A DNA stretch of 64,000 bases from positions 32,062 to 96,061 of the forward strand of contig NZ_QQGY01000010.1 in NCBI RefSeq assembly GCF_003490595.1. Reading direction: 5' to 3'. Shown one piece after another: positions 27,942-35,209 of this stretch. Positions within the stretch are counted from its first letter, which is position 1; every line of letters starts with the position of its first letter. Source of the stretch: Haemophilus haemolyticus_L. GTDB taxonomy: Bacteria; Pseudomonadota; Gammaproteobacteria; Enterobacterales; Pasteurellaceae. A model generated the notes under the pieces. That model made no database searches and had not been told where the DNA came from. It saw only the letters and a program-made list of their open reading frames with translations. Made by a program: the position numbers and the translations under genes.

Positions 27942-28811
27942 GAATTAAAAGCGTTTATGGATGCGCACAAGATGAGCCAAAAACAAGTGGCAACCTTGTT
28001 TGATGTGTCCATTACAACAGTGAGCCAATATTTAAATGGTAAATACCCGACTGATACCAAGTGGCTCGATGAAAAAGTGGATGAGTTGTTAGCACGCCAT
28101 AAAGCGAAAGTGGTTGAAGCGAAATACAACAATGCATTTGTCCCCACTCAAACAGCAAAGCGTGGTATGGAAATTATGCACTTTGCCCACGCTGAGGGCG
28201 AAATTAATGTGATTTACGGTGCGGCAGGCTTAGGCAAAACACAAATGCTAAAACAATATGCGAAAGAACATAGTTCAGCCATTTTGATTGAGGTTGATCC
28301 AAGTTGCACACCGAAAGTGTTACTACGCAAGATTGCAGAAAATGTGGGTTCAACCAGCCGAGGGGTAAACAACGATGTACTTTCAGGAATTGTGGAAAAA
28401 GTAAATGGTGCGGAACGTTTGTTAATGATTGATGAAGCCGAGTTACTTTCTACCCGCTCTTTGGAATTTATCCGACGCATTCACGATTTAACGAATTGTG
28501 GCGTGATTTTAGCGGGTATGCCTCGCTTGTTGGTGAATTTAAAAGGGAAAAATAACGAACTAGCACAGCTTTATAGTCGAGTGGGATTTGCTTGTGACCT
28601 TGGTAATGCCCTACCTGATGACGATTTAGCCATGTTAGCGGAAAGTGCACTTAATACAAGTGAGTTTAACGCCCCTTTATTGAAGGCCTGTAAAGGCAAC
28701 GCACGCCGATTAAGTAAGTTAATGCGAGGTGTTGTGCGTTCGGCAGAGATTAACGAGACCGAAATCAGCGCAGAGATGATTGAACAATACAGCAAAATGT
28801 TAATTAGTTAA
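27930..28811 (+). CDS. Transposition ATPase B (MuB-like)
   Basis: The 293 residues have an N-terminal helix-turn-helix (MSQKQVATLFDVSITTVSQYLNG) and an AAA+ core with Walker A GAAGLGKT at 97-104 and Walker B LLMIDEAE. MuB binds target DNA, picks integration sites and activates the transposase. It lies 266 bases after A; the gap is filled by the opposite-strand gene. Confidence 0.94.
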   Translation: MKAQELKAFMDAHKMSQKQVATLFDVSITTVSQYLNGKYPTDTKWLDEKVDELLARHKAKVVEAKYNNAFVPTQTAKRGMEIMHFAHAEGEINVIYGAAGLGKTQMLKQYAKEHSSAILIEVDPSCTPKVLLRKIAENVGSTSRGVNNDVLSGIVEKVNGAERLLMIDEAELLSTRSLEFIRRIHDLTNCGVILAGMPRLLVNLKGKNNELAQLYSRVGFACDLGNALPDDDLAMLAESALNTSEFNAPLLKACKGNARRLSKLMRGVVRSAEINETEISAEMIEQYSKMLIS

Positions 28812-28821
28812 GGAGATGACC

Positions 28822-29118
28822 ATGTTACAAGCAAGAAAAAACAAACAATTAAACAAAAACAATGCCGTGATGTTGGCTTATTTAGAACAAGTGGAAAAAG
28901 CAGTAAGACGCTTAAATGAAATGGGGCTTACGGTGATTAATGTGCACTTTGAGAAGATAAAACCGACGGTGCGTGTGATGAATAATGCGGTAACAGAACA
29001 GTTAGAGAAAGACCAATGGGCTTATGTGTATCACGTGGGGCGTGATGTGGCTCGATACCAAGAAGCGCAATTTACGGTGGAAGGTATCCGTGTGGTTTGG
29101 CGGAAATATTTGAAATAG
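28822..29118 (+). CDS. Early phage protein, unknown function (98 residues)
   Basis: It is a basic, mostly helical-beta protein starting MLQARKNKQ. AAGGAG lies 6 bases upstream of this start; another ATG 6 bases earlier sits too close to the site. It follows muB by 10 bases. I see no motif that names it. Confidence 0.7.
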   Translation: MLQARKNKQLNKNNAVMLAYLEQVEKAVRRLNEMGLTVINVHFEKIKPTVRVMNNAVTEQLEKDQWAYVYHVGRDVARYQEAQFTVEGIRVVWRKYLK

Positions 29119-29126
29119 GAGGAGGA

Positions 29127-29318
29127 ATGGCAATGCGTCGGCAAATTTATGCAGTCTATCGTGGCGAAGAGAATTTGGGTGACGGGACTGCAGAAGAATT
29201 AGCAAAGAAACTCAATGTGAGCGAAAAAACGATTTACAGCTCGGCAACAGTCGCCCGATGTAAACGTGATAAAGGTAAGCGACTTGTGGTGATTAAGTTA
29301 GGTAAAGAGGAACTCTAA
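29127..29318 (+). CDS. Small early protein with helix-turn-helix-like segment
   Basis: The 63-residue protein contains TAEELAKKLNVSEKTIYS, a likely helix-turn-helix, and a basic C-terminus. GGAGG lies immediately upstream of the ATG. It may bind DNA. The family is not identified. Confidence 0.68.
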   Translation: MAMRRQIYAVYRGEENLGDGTAEELAKKLNVSEKTIYSSATVARCKRDKGKRLVVIKLGKEEL

Positions 29319-29936
29319 ATGAAGGTGATGATTGAAGGGAAAGAATACTGGCGTGATGCAAAAGGCAATTTAACGCCAGCTGAGTTAGTGAAAGACATCG
29401 ACAAAGCACGTGATGTACTTGTGCGTGAATGGGCGGAAAAAGGCGTGTCCTTAAATAAGGAGATGCGCAATTTTAAAGATGGCATTTTCGGCGATATTCA
29501 GGCGTTTATTGAACTTTCAGCTGAAAAATACAATGCAAAAGTGGGCGGTAGTAAAGGCAATATCACGCTTTATAGCTACGACGGCAAATACAAAATCCAA
29601 CGTGCGATTAACGACCATTTGCAATTTGATGAACGTATCCAAGCAGCAAAAGTGTTGATTGATGAGTGCTTAAATGAATGGAGCGAAGGCTCTCGCCCTG
29701 AACTAAAAGCGTTAATTGAACGTGCGTTTAATGTAGATAAAGAAGGTAACCTCAACACCTCGCGCATTTTAGGCTTGCGTCGAGTTGATATTCAAGATGA
29801 ACGTTGGCAAAACGCAATGCAGGCGATTAGCGAAAGCGTGCAAGTGGTGAGTAGTAAGGCTTATGTGCGACTTTATGAACGTGTGGGCGAAAGCGATCAG
29901 TATGTGCCGATTGCGTTAGATGTAGCGGGAGTTTAA
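29319..29936 (+). CDS. DUF3164 family early phage protein
   Basis: The 205 residues match the DUF3164 family of Mu-like phages: short N-terminal DAKGNLTP, a helical middle, and a C-terminal ISESVQVVSSKAYVRLYER. The family function is not established. It starts immediately after the stop of the preceding gene. Confidence 0.82.
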   Translation: MKVMIEGKEYWRDAKGNLTPAELVKDIDKARDVLVREWAEKGVSLNKEMRNFKDGIFGDIQAFIELSAEKYNAKVGGSKGNITLYSYDGKYKIQRAINDHLQFDERIQAAKVLIDECLNEWSEGSRPELKALIERAFNVDKEGNLNTSRILGLRRVDIQDERWQNAMQAISESVQVVSSKAYVRLYERVGESDQYVPIALDVAGV

Positions 29937-29954
29937 AGCTTATTTAAATGCCCT

Positions 29955-29991
29955 TTAAATCTCCCCTACCCCCTCTTTACAAAAGAGGGGG
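29955..29991. repeat. Dispersed hairpin repeat, copy A
   Basis: TTAAATCTCCCCTA is followed by the hairpin CCCCCTCTTT-ACA-AAAGAGGGGG. The same 36-base unit occurs at 31545-31580 with minor changes. It fills most of the 103-base gap between the DUF3164 and ANR genes. It may be a terminator or a small mobile repeat. Confidence 0.85.
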
Positions 29992-30039
29992 ATGGGATGA
30001 GGGGCATTCATAATAGGTTTTAACAACAAAGGAGCAACA

Positions 30040-30249
30040 ATGAAAAAATTGGAAAATTACCGAGATTTTAGCCAACACGCTGCTGAAATGGAACGTGTTG
30101 GTGCATGGGAACAAGCAGAAAGTGCTTGGGAAAAAGCGGCAACGGTGGCTCGCCGTCGAGAAAATCAAGAATGGGCGGAAAATCGTCGTTTATTTTGCGC
30201 ACATTATGTGCGTTATCCAGCAAGAAGACCGGAGGTCAATCATGGCTAA
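30040..30249 (+). CDS. ANR family regulator-like protein
   Basis: The 69-residue protein has the ANR core: an alternating helical pattern with AAEMERVGAWEQAESAWEKA followed by AEWAENRRLFC-like text (QEWAENRRLFCA). ANR proteins, such as Aar of E. coli, bind AraC-type activators and dampen them, and are frequent in phages of Pasteurellaceae. The target here is unknown. AAAGGAG lies upstream. It overlaps the next gene by 8 bases. Confidence 0.72.
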   Translation: MKKLENYRDFSQHAAEMERVGAWEQAESAWEKAATVARRRENQEWAENRRLFCAHYVRYPARRPEVNHG

Positions 30250-30406
30250 GTTTGTGGCGCGCTTTTATTGTTTGGTTGAAGCAGTTGTGGAAGCTGAAAG
30301 CAATGAGCAAGTGTTGGAATTGTGTGATTTGAATGTGTGTGATGTGAATAAACTACCGCATACGATTACGGAAATTGATGATGTGGTTGAGGTGGAGGAA
30401 GTATGA
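30242..30406 (+). CDS. Small phage protein (54 residues)
   Basis: MAKFVARFYCLVEAVVEAES begins a beta-alpha protein with an acidic end (EIDDVVEVEEV). It is translationally coupled: its ATG overlaps the stop of the ANR gene, and its TGA overlaps the next ATG. No family recognised. Confidence 0.62.
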   Translation: MAKFVARFYCLVEAVVEAESNEQVLELCDLNVCDVNKLPHTITEIDDVVEVEEV

Positions 30407-30573
30407 GTGAACAAGAAAAAGTGCGGTTGGATGAAATATTGCAACAAGCAGCAATGCAGCTTATTAAAGCACAAACCTATCTTCGCACAGGGCAGGCTCA
30501 ATATGCTGCCGTTTATGTGGGGAATGTGCAGAATTTGTTACCAGGGTTGAGAATGAGATTGGGGAAGATATGA
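30403..30573 (+). CDS. Small phage protein (56 residues)
   Basis: The frame reads MSEQEKVRLDEILQQAAMQL and continues to a stop at 30571. The start overlaps the previous stop (ATGA), and its own stop overlaps the following ATG, so it is part of a tight coupled series. It includes an uptake signal (30419-30427). Function unknown. Confidence 0.62.
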   Translation: MSEQEKVRLDEILQQAAMQLIKAQTYLRTGQAQYAAVYVGNVQNLLPGLRMRLGKI

Positions 30574-31049
30574 AAGTGCTAGATGAACATATCCTTGAGT
30601 ATATTTGGGATGAAACATTAGACCGTATTGCGCAAGAAACCTTAGTGAATTATATCGGTGGTAGCGTTGGTACATATAGCGATGATTATGCAGAGAAAAG
30701 AGCAGAAGACTTTGCAATATTGGGTGTAAGCCAACTTATTGCAGGCTCTGGATTAAGCGAAAGTCAATTTAGACGGCGGGTTAAAAAGCTTATGGCACAA
30801 GGTGTTTTGTTGCAACGCATTGTGCCAAATAGCTTTGTGATTAACTCGGGTGTGGTTAAAGACGCAGCGGTACACGCCGCACGATGTTGGCGCGCAATCG
30901 GTGTGCCGTATGGTATGGACGATAGCGGTAAAGCCTTTAAATCCTTACCTATTAACGCTCTGCCGAGAAGCATTTTTGAGTTAAAGACCAATTGTTATCG
31001 AATTTTGAGAAGTGAATATCCGAGTTACAAAGGAGCTGAAAATGAGTGA
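30570..31049 (+). CDS. Early phage protein, possible winged helix (159 residues)
   Basis: The middle of the protein (SESQFRRRVKKLMAQGVLLQRIVPNSFVI) looks like the recognition helix and wing of a DNA-binding domain. The rest has no known motif. The start is coupled to the preceding gene. A regulatory role is only suggested. Confidence 0.65.
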   Translation: MKVLDEHILEYIWDETLDRIAQETLVNYIGGSVGTYSDDYAEKRAEDFAILGVSQLIAGSGLSESQFRRRVKKLMAQGVLLQRIVPNSFVINSGVVKDAAVHAARCWRAIGVPYGMDDSGKAFKSLPINALPRSIFELKTNCYRILRSEYPSYKGAENE

Positions 31050-31236
31050 AAACAACGGATGGATTAAGTATGACTCTTGCCCGCCAAGTGAAGATGGCTT
31101 TTTTATCGCATATTGCCCGGAATATGCCATACCTGTGAATGTTGCATTTTTCTGTGCAGACTTGTGCGGATTTACTGAGTTTACAGATGATGAAGTAACA
31201 CACTGGAAACCACTACCACAACCACCGGAGGAATAG
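31042..31236 (+). CDS. DUF551-like small phage protein
   Basis: The 64 residues begin NGWIKYDSCPPSEDGFF and end VTHWKPLPQPPEE. This matches the DUF551 pattern, in which W-I at the start and a terminal TH/LPxPP are conserved. AAAGGAG is upstream, and it overlaps the previous gene by 8 bases. The family function is unknown. Confidence 0.75.
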   Translation: MSENNGWIKYDSCPPSEDGFFIAYCPEYAIPVNVAFFCADLCGFTEFTDDEVTHWKPLPQPPEE

Positions 31237-31239
31237 ATT

Positions 31240-31527
31240 ATGGCTAAATATTTATATCGTTACGCATTGGAAAGTAACAATCCTACAAACAACGATGACG
31301 GAAACACCTGGGAAGATGAAAGTCGGTGTTTTGATGACGTCGCTTTACATATCGCAAAAGAAAACGCTTATGCTTGGGATATGTTCGAAGATCCTGAACG
31401 CGAAGTCTTGTATGTGTGGAGAGATGGTGATTTTGAGAACAGACTGCGTTTTTTAGCTAAATTTGAAGTTATTCAGCGACTTGATGTGATAGAGCTAGAT
31501 AAAGACGACGACCCGAACAATTTTTAA
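31240..31527 (+). CDS. Hypothetical acidic phage protein (95 residues)
   Basis: The protein is rich in Asp and Glu (ELDKDDDPNNF at the end). It lies 3 bases after the DUF551 gene with GGAGG upstream. No family is recognised. Confidence 0.65.
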   Translation: MAKYLYRYALESNNPTNNDDGNTWEDESRCFDDVALHIAKENAYAWDMFEDPEREVLYVWRDGDFENRLRFLAKFEVIQRLDVIELDKDDDPNNF

Positions 31528-31544
31528 AATCTATTTACAGTCCA

Positions 31545-31580
31545 TTAAATCTCCCCTAACCCCTCTTTACAAAAGAGGGG
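31545..31580. repeat. Dispersed hairpin repeat, copy B
   Basis: TTAAATCTCCCCTA is followed by CCCCTCTTT-ACA-AAAGAGGGG. It is the second copy of the element at 29955. It sits in the 112-base gap after the 95-residue gene. Confidence 0.85.
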
Positions 31581-31639
31581 AATAAGTTAGATGAAGTGGG
31601 CTGAGTAATGTGTTTTAAATTAAGTTTGAGGGAACAATA

Positions 31640-32188
31640 ATGAAACTATGCCGTTGCCCTATTTGCCACAGTGACATTCATTTGGATGCGCTGTTGGAAG
31701 ATGATGCGGGGCGTGAGATGTTGGGGTTAATATCCAATTTGGGTGGCCGTAATGCCCGTGCGTTGGTGAGTTATATTGGTTTGTTTCGTCCTGAAAGATC
31801 GGCGCTATCTAATGGTCGGGCATTGAGATTAATGAAAGATGTGTTGGAGATGTATCAACCCAGTCCACTACTCGCTCATGCGTTGAATGAAACGGTGCAA
31901 GCGGTGATGAAAAACCGTCGGGAAACCCGCAATATTCAAGCTCTAGCGAATCATAACTATTTGAAGAAAGTGTATGAAGGGGCGAAACCGTTATTTGCAG
32001 TGGTGCGTAATGAAGGCAAAGCTGAAATGCAAAGCGTTGCGGCGCAAGAAGAGGATCAACGTATGGCCGCTATTCAATATATTGAACGTTATGCCGCTAT
32101 TGGGCAGTTGCAATTTGTGGAAAATATGCCTGAGTTTGCGGTTTGGAAAGCCTGGAAAGCGGAACAGGAGAAAGGCTATGTTGCGTAA
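31640..32188 (+). CDS. Early phage protein with N-terminal Cys motif (182 residues)
   Basis: The N-terminus MKLCRCPICHSDIHL holds C-x-C-x2-C-H, a half zinc-ribbon. A helical body follows, with RNARALVSYIGLFRP resembling a helix-turn-helix. Such proteins occur before gp16 in Pasteurellaceae Mu-like phages. It overlaps gp16 by 11 bases. Confidence 0.68.
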   Translation: MKLCRCPICHSDIHLDALLEDDAGREMLGLISNLGGRNARALVSYIGLFRPERSALSNGRALRLMKDVLEMYQPSPLLAHALNETVQAVMKNRRETRNIQALANHNYLKKVYEGAKPLFAVVRNEGKAEMQSVAAQEEDQRMAAIQYIERYAAIGQLQFVENMPEFAVWKAWKAEQEKGYVA

Positions 32189-32579
32189 AAATTTAATCGC
32201 TAGAATCCATATTGGAAAAAGCCAATTAGATCTTGATGATGAAACCTATCGTCAATTATTGGTAAGCACAACGGGGAAAACAAGTTGTAGTGAAATGACG
32301 GAAAGTGAATTGCAACAGGTGTTGAATATTATGGTGCAAAAGGGCTTTAAATCCAGTAGTCATTTTTGGGGAAATCGTGCGACACCACGTGAAGATAAGA
32401 AAATTTATTTGGCAAAAATTACCGCACTTTTAGCAAAACATGGTTTACCGAAAGAATATGCCGATGGCATTGCGAAACGCTCGTTTAAAGTGGATTTTGT
32501 GCATTGGTTACAGCCGTGGCAGTTGAAAAAGGTGGTGCAGATGTTGGCGGTGTATGATCGGAATAAAAAAGCATTGTAA
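32178..32579 (+). CDS. Mu gp16-like regulatory protein (DUF1018)
   Basis: The 133 residues carry the DUF1018 pattern: IARIHIGKSQLDLDDETYRQLL, the MTESELQQVLN helix and VDFVHWLQPWQLKKVV. gp16 lies in the Mu early operon; its function is unclear. I chose the start at 32178, coupled to the previous gene, because a longer frame would run through coding sequence. A Hin uptake signal is at 32421-32429. Confidence 0.86.
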   Translation: MLRKNLIARIHIGKSQLDLDDETYRQLLVSTTGKTSCSEMTESELQQVLNIMVQKGFKSSSHFWGNRATPREDKKIYLAKITALLAKHGLPKEYADGIAKRSFKVDFVHWLQPWQLKKVVQMLAVYDRNKKAL

Positions 32580-32603
32580 GATGAAATTATCAGGTGTAAA
32601 TTG

Positions 32604-32621
32604 AAGGCTCTTTGGAGCCTT
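32604..32621 (+). terminator. Terminator after the early operon
   Basis: AAGGCTC-TTTG-GAGCCTT followed by TTTTATT. The 7-bp stem and T-run are classic. It closes the early transcript before the exported-protein gene. Confidence 0.88.
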
Positions 32622-32642
32622 TTTTATTGGAGGAAAATAATA

Positions 32643-32993
32643 ATGAAAAAGCTATTAATTGCTATGGTATGTGGCTTAATTTCTGTTTCGGCCTTTTCAA
32701 TGACAGATAAAGCTAAAGGAGAACTAAATAAAGCCTTACAGGGTGATTATCAGGCATTACGAAATGTTGCGTTCGGAATGAAAGATGGATCTTTTGGACA
32801 AGATCATAATCCAATTGCAGGTTGTGCATTACGTAAAATCACTTTAATTGTTGCACAAAATGAGACTGATACTGGTGACTATGGTAATGAATATGTAGAT
32901 TGTAAAGCATTGTCACCAGATGAATCTGAAAAGGCATGGAAAATGACGTTGCAGTTGTTGCCTCAGGTGTTGAAGTTGAAAGGACAAAATTAA
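32643..32993 (+). CDS. Exported small protein, terminator-flanked (moron candidate)
   Basis: The 116-residue protein starts with a signal peptide MKKLLIAMVCGLISVSAFS, then a soluble domain with two cysteines (GCALRK and VDCKAL) that could form a periplasmic disulfide. GGAGG lies upstream of 32643. Terminators lie on both sides (32604 and 33003), so it is an independent transcription unit. That is the layout of a lysogenic accessory gene. I do not recognise the family. Confidence 0.75.
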   Translation: MKKLLIAMVCGLISVSAFSMTDKAKGELNKALQGDYQALRNVAFGMKDGSFGQDHNPIAGCALRKITLIVAQNETDTGDYGNEYVDCKALSPDESEKAWKMTLQLLPQVLKLKGQN

Positions 32994-33002
32994 GTTGAAT
33001 TC

Positions 33003-33027
33003 ATCCCACTTCGGTGGGATTTTTTTT
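33003..33027 (+). terminator. Terminator after the exported protein
   Basis: ATCCCAC-TTCG-GTGGGAT followed by seven T. A stable UUCG tetraloop with a perfect 7-bp stem. Confidence 0.93.
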
Positions 33028-33105
33028 ATCTTTTTTTTCAAAAACACCGCCTTTTTAAAATTTCCGTGCGACAATCCGCCTAAATGGTCACATAGGGGAA
33101 ATGTT

Positions 33106-33531
33106 ATGCAGTCAAAGTTAGAGAGCGTTGCCAACTATCTGCCTGAAATCGTACTGGAAATGGTGGAGTTAGTTGGGTTTGTTGACGTAGAAAAAATTAT
33201 TAATCAGTTCGGAGGGGCAACGTTTCGTTTTACCGACGGAGCAGTGTATTTTCCGCGACTAAAAGCACTCATTGGGCAGGAAAGTGCAGTCAAATTGCGT
33301 CATTATTTTCAGGCGGAGGAAGTATATATTCCGCGTTGTGAAGTCGCTCTGCGGTTGTTACGCAACGAACGCCTAAAAGCGGATTTTGACTACATCACGC
33401 AAACCGAAAAGAAAAGTGGCCGCACGGCAATGCTTGAGCTTTGCCCGAAATATCATCTTTCCGACCGCCAAGCGTGGGAGATTGTACGCACGCAACAAAC
33501 TCCGCAATATCAACAAGCTGCCTTATTTTAG
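33106..33531 (+). CDS. mor: Mor-type middle/late transcription activator
   Basis: The 141 residues match the Mor/C family. They have the dimerisation segment with ALIGQESAVKLRHYFQAEEVYIPRC and a C-terminal helix-turn-helix (LCPKYHLSDRQAWEIVR). In Mu, Mor turns on the middle promoter for C, which turns on late genes. Only one such gene is present here. The start at 33106 has GGGG 7-10 bases upstream. Confidence 0.88.
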   Translation: MQSKLESVANYLPEIVLEMVELVGFVDVEKIINQFGGATFRFTDGAVYFPRLKALIGQESAVKLRHYFQAEEVYIPRCEVALRLLRNERLKADFDYITQTEKKSGRTAMLELCPKYHLSDRQAWEIVRTQQTPQYQQAALF

Positions 33532-33586
33532 AATTACAGGGTGTGTGGAACCGTCTCCCCCACCCATTCGACCTCATTTAACACAG

Positions 33587-33624
33587 AATACCCTCAATCA
33601 TATCAACGAGCGAGGGTATTTTTT
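33587..33624 (+). terminator. Hairpin that ends mor transcripts and covers the endolysin SD
   Basis: AATACCCTC and GAGGGTATT form a perfect 9-bp stem, then TTTT and the endolysin ATG. GAGGG in the 3' arm is the only candidate Shine-Dalgarno, at proper spacing. The hairpin would terminate transcripts from mor, or keep the site closed in read-through RNA. Confidence 0.78.
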
Positions 33625-34128
33625 ATGTCTTTAACTTTTCAGCAGATTTTTGACCGTCTTATCGGACGCGAGGGCGGTTATGTCAACGACCCACGTGACC
33701 CGGGCGGCGAAACCAACTGGGGTGTCACTAAACGCACCGCGCAGGCGAATGGCTATACTGGCAACATGAAAACCATGACGCGCCAACAAGCCTATGAAAT
33801 CTATTATCGCGCATTTTGGTTGCGTTACAACTGTGAGCAAATGCCGGATGCCGTTGCCTATCAATTTTTTGATGCGGCGGTGAATCACGGTTTCGGCAAT
33901 GCGAGCCGTATGTTACAGCGCGCAGTTGGCGTGTTAGATGACGGCATTATTGGTAAATACTCTCTAGAGGCCATCAATCGCAATCCAATCTCTGACACGT
34001 TGATGGTGTTAAACGGCGAACGCCTTAATTTTTACATCCGATTAAAGAACTTTGACCGATATGGCAAAGGTTGGGTGAATCGTGTGGCACAAAACTTGAG
34101 ATATGGAGCACAAGACAATGAAGTTTAA
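33625..34128 (+). CDS. Endolysin, GH108 muramidase
   Basis: The 167 residues begin with the GH108 signature: catalytic Glu16 in REGGYVNDPRDPGGETNWGVT, and continue with the C-terminal peptidoglycan-binding part (PISDTLMVLNGERLNFY). There is no signal peptide, so it needs a holin. I chose 33625; the open frame extends upstream through the hairpin but lacks family similarity. Confidence 0.92.
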   Translation: MSLTFQQIFDRLIGREGGYVNDPRDPGGETNWGVTKRTAQANGYTGNMKTMTRQQAYEIYYRAFWLRYNCEQMPDAVAYQFFDAAVNHGFGNASRMLQRAVGVLDDGIIGKYSLEAINRNPISDTLMVLNGERLNFYIRLKNFDRYGKGWVNRVAQNLRYGAQDNEV

Positions 34129-34285
34129 GTTTTTAGGCGTGTTTAAACGTGTTTTAAATTGGTTTCAAAAGCCTCAAAAAGTCACGCAATATCGACCGCA
34201 CTTTTACAGTAAAAATGCGTGGAGTTATGTCGTGCGTGGGAAAATGACACCTGCGGTAGCCTTAATGTTGAGATTAACCGCATGA
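34118..34285 (+). CDS. Small basic protein in the lysis cassette (55 residues)
   Basis: MKFKFLGVFKRVLNWFQKPQ starts the frame, which overlaps the end of the endolysin gene by 11 bases and the start of the next by 4. It is amphipathic and basic, without a clear membrane helix. It may be a lysis accessory. An uptake signal is at 34195-34203. The function is unknown. Confidence 0.55.
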   Translation: MKFKFLGVFKRVLNWFQKPQKVTQYRPHFYSKNAWSYVVRGKMTPAVALMLRLTA

Positions 34286-34581
34286 AGAAATTTTTTGAAC
34301 TCTTTACTAACGATAATGGGCGCGCCAGCACCACAGGCTTTATTCAGTTTTTTGGCTTTTTAGTGCTTGCTGGTGTGCTTGTGTATTCGGTCTATCTCGG
34401 TCGTGACAATGCGACCGATCTCTATTTGTATTTTGCGTTTTTCTGCGGCGGGTCCGTAGCAACAAAAGGCGCAGTGATGGCGTATCAATCCCGTGAGCGC
34501 GCGAAAGAAGTCGCGCAAGAACGTGCGGTGGAAGAATACGTGGAAAAACCGGAAGAACCTTACCGACCAAGGGGGATTTAA
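34282..34581 (+). CDS. Holin-like membrane protein (DUF2644 type)
   Basis: The 99 residues have two hydrophobic helices (FIQFFGFLVLAGVLVYSVYL and LYLYFAFFCGGSVATKGAV) and a charged C-terminus (SRERAKEVAQERAVEEY). This resembles the Pasteurellaceae phage family DUF2644. Position right after the endolysin supports a holin role, which is inference. Confidence 0.78.
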   Translation: MKKFFELFTNDNGRASTTGFIQFFGFLVLAGVLVYSVYLGRDNATDLYLYFAFFCGGSVATKGAVMAYQSRERAKEVAQERAVEEYVEKPEEPYRPRGI

Positions 34582-34838
34582 TGGGATTGAATTTAATGTT
34601 ATCGGTGGCTGTGTGCAGCGTTTTGGTGGTGCTTTATGTGGCGTATAAGCTAAAACGCGCAAGCCGTGAAATCGACCGATTATTAAAAAGCAATGAACAG
34701 CTGGCACGCGAAAAAGCCGTGGCAGACACACAAGTGAAACACTTTGAAACGAGAAAACAATATGAAGAAAACAGTCGCAATGCTGACCGTGACACTCTTA
34801 TTGATGGGTTGCACAAGTCAGGGGATCTCCGTGATTAA
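34581..34838 (+). CDS. Rz-like inner-membrane spanin (DUF2681 type)
   Basis: The 85 residues have one N-terminal membrane helix (LMLSVAVCSVLVVLYVAY) and a long charged coiled coil. This is the i-spanin layout. The gene for a lipoprotein is nested in another frame at its 3' end, as in Rz/Rz1 pairs. Confidence 0.82.
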   Translation: MGLNLMLSVAVCSVLVVLYVAYKLKRASREIDRLLKSNEQLAREKAVADTQVKHFETRKQYEENSRNADRDTLIDGLHKSGDLRD

Positions 34839-34971
34839 TGCAAGTTGTGCGGGTTTTTCGTTGATATCCGCAAGCCGTCAAGATACGACAGAAACCTTGC
34901 GTCAAATTAAAGTGCATAATGATGTATACCGAACCATTTGTCAGCGAGGTGAAAATGGAAGTGCACATTAA
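34762..34971 (+). CDS. Rz1-like outer-membrane lipoprotein spanin
   Basis: MKKTVAMLTVTLLLMGC gives a signal peptide with lipobox LLMG/C and mature Cys17. The 53-residue mature part is short, as for o-spanins. It starts inside the Rz-like gene in a different frame and overlaps its last 77 bases. Rz and Rz1 together fuse inner and outer membranes at lysis. Confidence 0.85.
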   Translation: MKKTVAMLTVTLLLMGCTSQGISVINASCAGFSLISASRQDTTETLRQIKVHNDVYRTICQRGENGSAH

Positions 34972-35209
34972 TGGGATGATGATTTTTAACGCGTTAGTGT
35001 CCATTGCGGTATTTTTTATCGGCCTTTGGTTTAAGCGGCTGGATGGCGAATTTAAGCAGTTACATGACGAGGTTGACCAAGTAAAGCGGGATTATCTCTC
35101 AAAGGAAGTCTCTAACATCGTCAACAAAAACGTGATGGAAAAACTGGACGCCATCACCAAGCAGCTAAACTCAATCACCGAAAAACTCGACAAGAAGGCG
35201 GATAAATAA
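34955..35209 (+). CDS. Membrane-anchored coiled-coil phage protein (84 residues)
   Basis: It has one N-terminal membrane helix (IFNALVSIAVFFIGLWF) and a predicted coiled coil. It resembles DUF2730-type proteins found between lysis and terminase genes of Mu-like phages. It overlaps the Rz1 gene by 17 bases. The role is unknown. Confidence 0.7.
   Translation: MEVHINGMMIFNALVSIAVFFIGLWFKRLDGEFKQLHDEVDQVKRDYLSKEVSNIVNKNVMEKLDAITKQLNSITEKLDKKADK

Noticed and set aside
29955..31580. CRISPR array
   Set aside because: Only two copies, 1.5 kb apart with genes between, each a hairpin with flanks. There is no spacer pattern and no cas gene.
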